A stretch of 64,000 bases of DNA. It comes from an uncultured Bacillaceae bacterium. Lineage in GTDB: Bacteria; Bacillota; Bacilli; Bacillales; Cytobacillaceae. The notes under the pieces are model-generated. The model saw only the letters and a list, made by a program, of their open reading frames with translations, had not been told where the DNA came from and searched no databases. A program made the translations under genes and the position numbers. Shown here piece by piece: positions 60,889 to 64,000 of this stretch (positions within the stretch are counted from its first letter, which is position 1; the number at the start of each line of letters is the position of its first letter). Where the stretch lies: assembly GCA_937995745.1 (NCBI GenBank), contig CALKIU010000160.1, positions 21,051 to 85,050 on the forward strand. The letters run 5' to 3'.

Positions 60889-61773
60889 GTGACAGGATTA
60901 AATACAAGGTCGATGATTTTTACATTGTACGGCGATTATATCAGCCATTACGGAAATGAAATTTGGATCGGCAGTTTGATCAGGCTTCTTGAAGAATTCG
61001 GCCATAATGAGCAATCGGTCAGGGCGGCCATTTCCAGAATGGGAAAGCAGGGCTGGGTCACCTCTGTAAAAAGAGGGAACAAGAGCTATTATTCTTTGAC
61101 GGAAATGGGAGTCGCCCGGATTGAGGAAGCATCCAAGAGAATTTTTAAATTGCATCCTTCCCGATGGGATGGAAAATGGAGGATGCTCATGTATACGATA
61201 CCGGAGGAAAAACGAAACATCCGGGATGAACTGAGGAAAGAACTTGTGTGGAGCGGTTTCGGCATGCTGGCGAACGGCTGCTGGATTTCCCCGAACAATC
61301 TGGAAAAGGAAGTCAAACTGCTCGTTAACAAGTATGATATTAAGCCGTATGTGCACTTTTTCGTGTCCGATTATAAAGGTCCGCGGGAAAATGAAGATCT
61401 CGTCAATTCTTGTTGGAATATAGACGAAATTAATGCCAAATACGAGGAGTTTATTAATGAGTACAGCAAAAAGTTTGTTCTGGATAAAAGCAAAGTGATG
61501 AGCGGACAAATGACCGATGCCGAATGTTTTGTGGAAAGGACCAAACTCGTTCATGAATACAGAAAATTTTTGTTTATTGATCCGGGCCTTCCGGAAGAAC
61601 TTTTGCCGGAACATTGGCTGGGCAGGCATGCAGCCGCCCTGTTCCGCGATTATTACAAGATTTTGGCCGGGCCTGCAAACAGGTTCTTTGAAGAGATTTT
61701 TGCCAAGGACAATGAACTTGTAAAAAAAGATGAGCAGTATGAAGTTCACCATCATCCGTTCATTTCGGAATGA
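60889..61773 (+). CDS. paaX: PaaX family transcriptional repressor
   Basis: Repressor of phenylacetate genes released by phenylacetyl-CoA in the characterised family members. I take the GTG at 60889 (294 residues), nine bases after AAGGATG; an ATG at 60883 would be only three bases from that site. Domains: an N-terminal winged helix (LYGDYISHYGNEIWIGSLI, with RLLEEFGHNEQSVRAAISRM as reading helices), a central PaaX domain from about 95 (GKWRMLMYTIPEEKRNIRDELR), and a C-terminal domain ending at the HHHPFIS tail. The likely target is the inverted repeat at 55815-55859. Confidence 0.92.
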   Translation: MTGLNTRSMIFTLYGDYISHYGNEIWIGSLIRLLEEFGHNEQSVRAAISRMGKQGWVTSVKRGNKSYYSLTEMGVARIEEASKRIFKLHPSRWDGKWRMLMYTIPEEKRNIRDELRKELVWSGFGMLANGCWISPNNLEKEVKLLVNKYDIKPYVHFFVSDYKGPRENEDLVNSCWNIDEINAKYEEFINEYSKKFVLDKSKVMSGQMTDAECFVERTKLVHEYRKFLFIDPGLPEELLPEHWLGRHAAALFRDYYKILAGPANRFFEEIFAKDNELVKKDEQYEVHHHPFISE

Positions 61774-61784
61774 ATATGTTGCCG

Positions 61785-61820
61785 GGCAAGCCGGGCAAAT
61801 GGCCCCGGCTGCCTTTTTTT
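61785..61820 (+). terminator. Terminator after paaX
   Basis: GGCA and GCCGGG (with one bulged A) pair with CCCGGC and TGCC at 61804-61813, followed by seven Ts. Confidence 0.85.
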
Positions 61821-61837
61821 AATGCGGACCGCTGTTG

Positions 61838-62254
61838 TCAGTCGTTTGGGAGTATCATGATGGAAGAGTTCACATCGGCTGCCCGTTTTGCAAGTTGCTC
61901 CACCACTGCTTCCACGTACGCTGTTTTTTTTCCGAATTTCTTGACCGTTGCGTGTACAACAGCTTCACCTGCCGTAATGGGACGGTGAAAAGTCGTATTT
62001 AAATTAATTGAAGAAATCGTTTGATTTTCCTCGAGGAGCGTCATCAATGCGTAAGCCATGGCAATATCGGCGGCGGAGGCGGTAAATCCGCCCATGACGA
62101 CCCCGTTCCCGTTCAACAGGGAGCGGCTGATTTTCCACAGACACTTCGCCGTTCCGTTCTCCGCATGGAGGATGGTGATATCAATGGTTTGATCGCATGG
62201 CGGAGGAGGGCTTGTACCGCGAATGACATCGTGCAAATTGACAATTTTGCTCAT
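61838..62254 (-). CDS. paaI: PaaI-type hotdog thioesterase
   Basis: Hydrolyses stalled aryl- or acyl-CoA intermediates, a safety valve of the pathway. 138 residues of the hotdog fold. The active-site segment reads GNGVVMGGFTASAADIAMAYA. The aspartate is in place, but the histidine of the usual HGG motif is Met. The C-terminal half has the NTTFHRPITAGEAVVHATV strand region. ATG at 62254 with GAGGGGACG upstream on the minus strand. It lies 15 bases after paaY and is convergent with paaX. Confidence 0.82.
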   Translation of the reverse strand: MSKIVNLHDVIRGTSPPPPCDQTIDITILHAENGTAKCLWKISRSLLNGNGVVMGGFTASAADIAMAYALMTLLEENQTISSINLNTTFHRPITAGEAVVHATVKKFGKKTAYVEAVVEQLAKRAADVNSSIMILPND

Positions 62255-62269
62255 TTTACCGTCCCCTCC

Positions 62270-62794
62270 TTACCCGGTGATGGAAGCATATTGCTCCTTG
62301 TATTCTGCTCCTTTTTGAACATATGTTTTCACGGAATCGGCCAACATTTCAAAATCTTTCTCTGTCAATTCCCTGATGACTTTTCCCGGGGAACCGACGA
62401 CAAGACTTCTGGGCGGAATCTTTTTTCCCGAAGGAATGAGCGTATTTGCGCCGATGATGGTATATTCGCCAATTTCCGCGCCGTCCAATATGGTCGAGCC
62501 CATTCCGATGAGCGCCCCTTTCCTGACCGTGCAGCCATGGAGGATGACATTGTGGCCGACAGTCACATCATCTTCTATGACAAGGGGATGGCTTTCGTAT
62601 AAGTGGCACGTGGAATTGTCTTGAATGCTGCATCTTTCCCCGATGATAATGGGCGCTTCGTCCCCCCTGAGAACGGCATTGAACCAGATGCTGGAGTCTT
62701 TGCCTATTTTTACGTCCCCGATAATTTTCGCGCCGGGCGCCACAAATACTGACGGATCAACTTGCGGTTTTTTGTCTTTATATGGCAAAATCAT
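62270..62794 (-). CDS. paaY: Gamma-carbonic anhydrase-like hexapeptide-repeat protein (PaaY/YtoA type)
   Basis: Left-handed beta-helix protein of the gamma carbonic anhydrase family; proteobacterial PaaY is a thioesterase-associated member of phenylacetate clusters. From the ATG at 62794 (GGAGG upstream on the minus strand) 174 residues. The hexapeptide repeats run from about 12 to 135, and three histidines (in TCHLYESH, TVGHNVILHG) can form the metal site. A longer upstream frame has no binding site. It shares a transcript with paaI. YtoA-like housekeeping identity cannot be excluded. Confidence 0.8.
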   Translation of the reverse strand: MILPYKDKKPQVDPSVFVAPGAKIIGDVKIGKDSSIWFNAVLRGDEAPIIIGERCSIQDNSTCHLYESHPLVIEDDVTVGHNVILHGCTVRKGALIGMGSTILDGAEIGEYTIIGANTLIPSGKKIPPRSLVVGSPGKVIRELTEKDFEMLADSVKTYVQKGAEYKEQYASITG

Positions 62795-62866
62795 TTCCAA
62801 AACCTCCAAATTATGGTAATTTATAGATAATTCTATTATAACACTTTTTGGACGGGGGGAAAAGAA

Positions 62867-63835
62867 ATGAATAGATTGACGAAACTCCTCAACATAAAAT
62901 ACCCAATCATTCAAGGCGGGATGGGAAATATAAGCAATGCCCCGTTGACAGCGGCCGTTTCGGAAGCGGGGGGACTGGGAACCATCGGAGCGGGAACGAT
63001 GACACCGGAGGAGTTGGATGACATTATTTTACAGACAAAAAGCATGACGAATAAACCTTTTTCCGTGAATGTTGCGATTAAAGTGACTCCTTATTTGGAT
63101 GAAATCGTTGAACTTTTGTTAAAGAGAGAAGTACCGGTTGTGACGTTATCCGCGGGCAATCCTGAACCGTATATTAAAAGGTTTCATGCGGCCGGGGCAA
63201 AAGTGTTGACCGTTGTCGGAGCGGTCAAACACGCCAAAAAGGCGGAAGCGGCCGGAACCGACGCTGTCATTGCCGAGGGCTATGAAGCGGCAGGGATCAA
63301 TTCCAATTATGAAAACACAACGATGACCCTCATACCGCAAATTGCCGACCAAGTGAAGGTGCCCGTGGTTGCCGCCGGAGGAATCGCCGACGGCCGGGGC
63401 TTGGCAGCGGCGCTGATGTTGGGGGCCGAGGGCGTCCAAATCGGCACCAGATTCATTGCCACAAAAGAAGCTCCTTTCAGCGAAGCGTACAAGCGCCGCA
63501 TTCTTGATGCGTCCGATGTGGACACGGTGATCGTCGGCCGCAGCGTCAATCGGGTCAGAAGGGTGATGAAGACTCCTTATGCAAAAAAACTCATTGAGAT
63601 GGAGCGCGGTGATTTTTCTCTGGAGCAATTTAATGAATGGACGAGTGAAAAATACCACAAAATTGGCGCCCTGGAAGGCAATTTTGAAGAAGGTTTTATA
63701 AACGGTGGGCAAATTTCCGGATTAATCAAAGATATTCCGTCGGTTCCCGAATTGATGGAACGAATGATTTGCGAAGCGTTGGAGGCTTCAAAAGCAATAA
63801 GCCAATTGAAAGAGAGCCGTTTTTCACACGCTTAA
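62867..63835 (+). CDS. Nitronate monooxygenase-like FMN enzyme
   Basis: TIM-barrel flavoprotein of the 2-nitropropane dioxygenase/FabK family. 322 residues: KYPIIQGGMGNISNAPLTAAVSEAGGLGTIGAG at the start (residues 11-43), the conserved GAVKHAKKAEAAGTDAVIAEGYEAAG with the expected active-site region, and VAAGGIADGRGLAAALMLGAEGVQIGTRF for phosphate binding of FMN (residues 165-193). GGGGGG-rich site before the ATG. Divergent from paaY with a 72-base gap. Members include nitronate monooxygenases and enoyl-ACP reductase II; no phenylacetate role is established. Confidence 0.8.
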   Translation: MNRLTKLLNIKYPIIQGGMGNISNAPLTAAVSEAGGLGTIGAGTMTPEELDDIILQTKSMTNKPFSVNVAIKVTPYLDEIVELLLKREVPVVTLSAGNPEPYIKRFHAAGAKVLTVVGAVKHAKKAEAAGTDAVIAEGYEAAGINSNYENTTMTLIPQIADQVKVPVVAAGGIADGRGLAAALMLGAEGVQIGTRFIATKEAPFSEAYKRRILDASDVDTVIVGRSVNRVRRVMKTPYAKKLIEMERGDFSLEQFNEWTSEKYHKIGALEGNFEEGFINGGQISGLIKDIPSVPELMERMICEALEASKAISQLKESRFSHA

Positions 63836-64000
63836 ACCGCTTTTTTCTCCGAATGACCGGGGAAGGGAACGGGTTTTTCTCCGCAAAAATTTCAGATGGA
63901 AGGAGACGGGATTCTGCAAAGAATGCCGTTTCCTTTTGTGCCAAATTACTTTGTGCGTCCGTTTCTTCCCGCTGAAAAATTTTTTCGGCAGCGTTCGAAA
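63836..64000. other. Window end, no gene seen
   Basis: No frame with a binding site and no clear terminator after the last gene. Confidence 0.4.

Noticed and set aside
1..64000. CRISPR arrays, insertion sequences, prophage genes, tRNA or rRNA genes
   Set aside because: No repeat-spacer pattern, transposase, integrase or RNA gene was recognised on reading both strands.

Overview
The window is chromosomal DNA from a Gram-positive, spore-forming Bacillaceae bacterium. The evidence is: sspI, gerE and ytaF spore genes, two T-box leaders, an L-box lysine riboswitch, an L20 autoregulatory leader, strong AGGAGG ribosome binding sites, many TTG/GTG starts, and gene order close to the Bacillus subtilis citZ-to-gerE segment. 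I cannot fix the species. Moderately high GC for a bacillus, plus an HflK/HflC pair and a phenylacetate cluster, suggest a lineage near Caldibacillus/Geobacillus rather than B. subtilis itself.

Layout. 0.2-7.2 kb: the TCA branch citZ-icd-mdh and the phosphate two-component system phoP-phoR. 7.4-14.5 kb: hflK-hflC, polA, mutM, ytaF, coaE. 14.6-19.8 kb: gluconeogenic gapB with a paired CcpN-like operator, speD behind a structured leader, then nrdR and the replication-initiation genes dnaB-dnaI. 20-24.2 kb: thrS (T-box) and infC-rpmI-rplT (L20 leader, AUC start codon). 24.4-28.9 kb: ysdA, a VTT membrane protein, ysdB (minus strand, sigma-W-type promoter), a dUTPase, ysdC, sspI and ysgA. 28.9-39.9 kb: pheS-pheT (T-box), rnhC, zapA, a CvpA protein, polX, mutS2, yshE and a 27-residue membrane peptide. 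40.1-45.0 kb: beta-oxidation genes lcfA, fadB, etfB, etfA, without the fadR repressor that sits there in B. subtilis. 45.3-54.1 kb: trxA, uvrC, lysC, yslB, sdhCAB, gerE.

54.3-63.8 kb is the accessory region, a phenylacetate catabolic block. paaK activates phenylacetate to its CoA ester. paaABCD encode the ring epoxidase without a PaaE reductase. An EthD-family protein follows, then paaF and paaG (hydratase and ring isomerase), the repressor paaX, and paaI and paaY on the opposite strand. A flavin-dependent nitronate monooxygenase-like enzyme closes the region. The ring-opening enzyme PaaZ and the thiolase/dehydrogenase are not in the window. The block sits where B. subtilis has racE and following genes.

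The best candidates for something undescribed are two structured 5' leaders that match no riboswitch class I recognise. One lies upstream of speD (15949-16059) and one upstream of fadB (42050-42240). In each, a C-rich strand of the folded element is also complementary to the gene's own Shine-Dalgarno sequence, the usual design of a translational switch. All folds were made by eye; no folding, alignment or database search was run.
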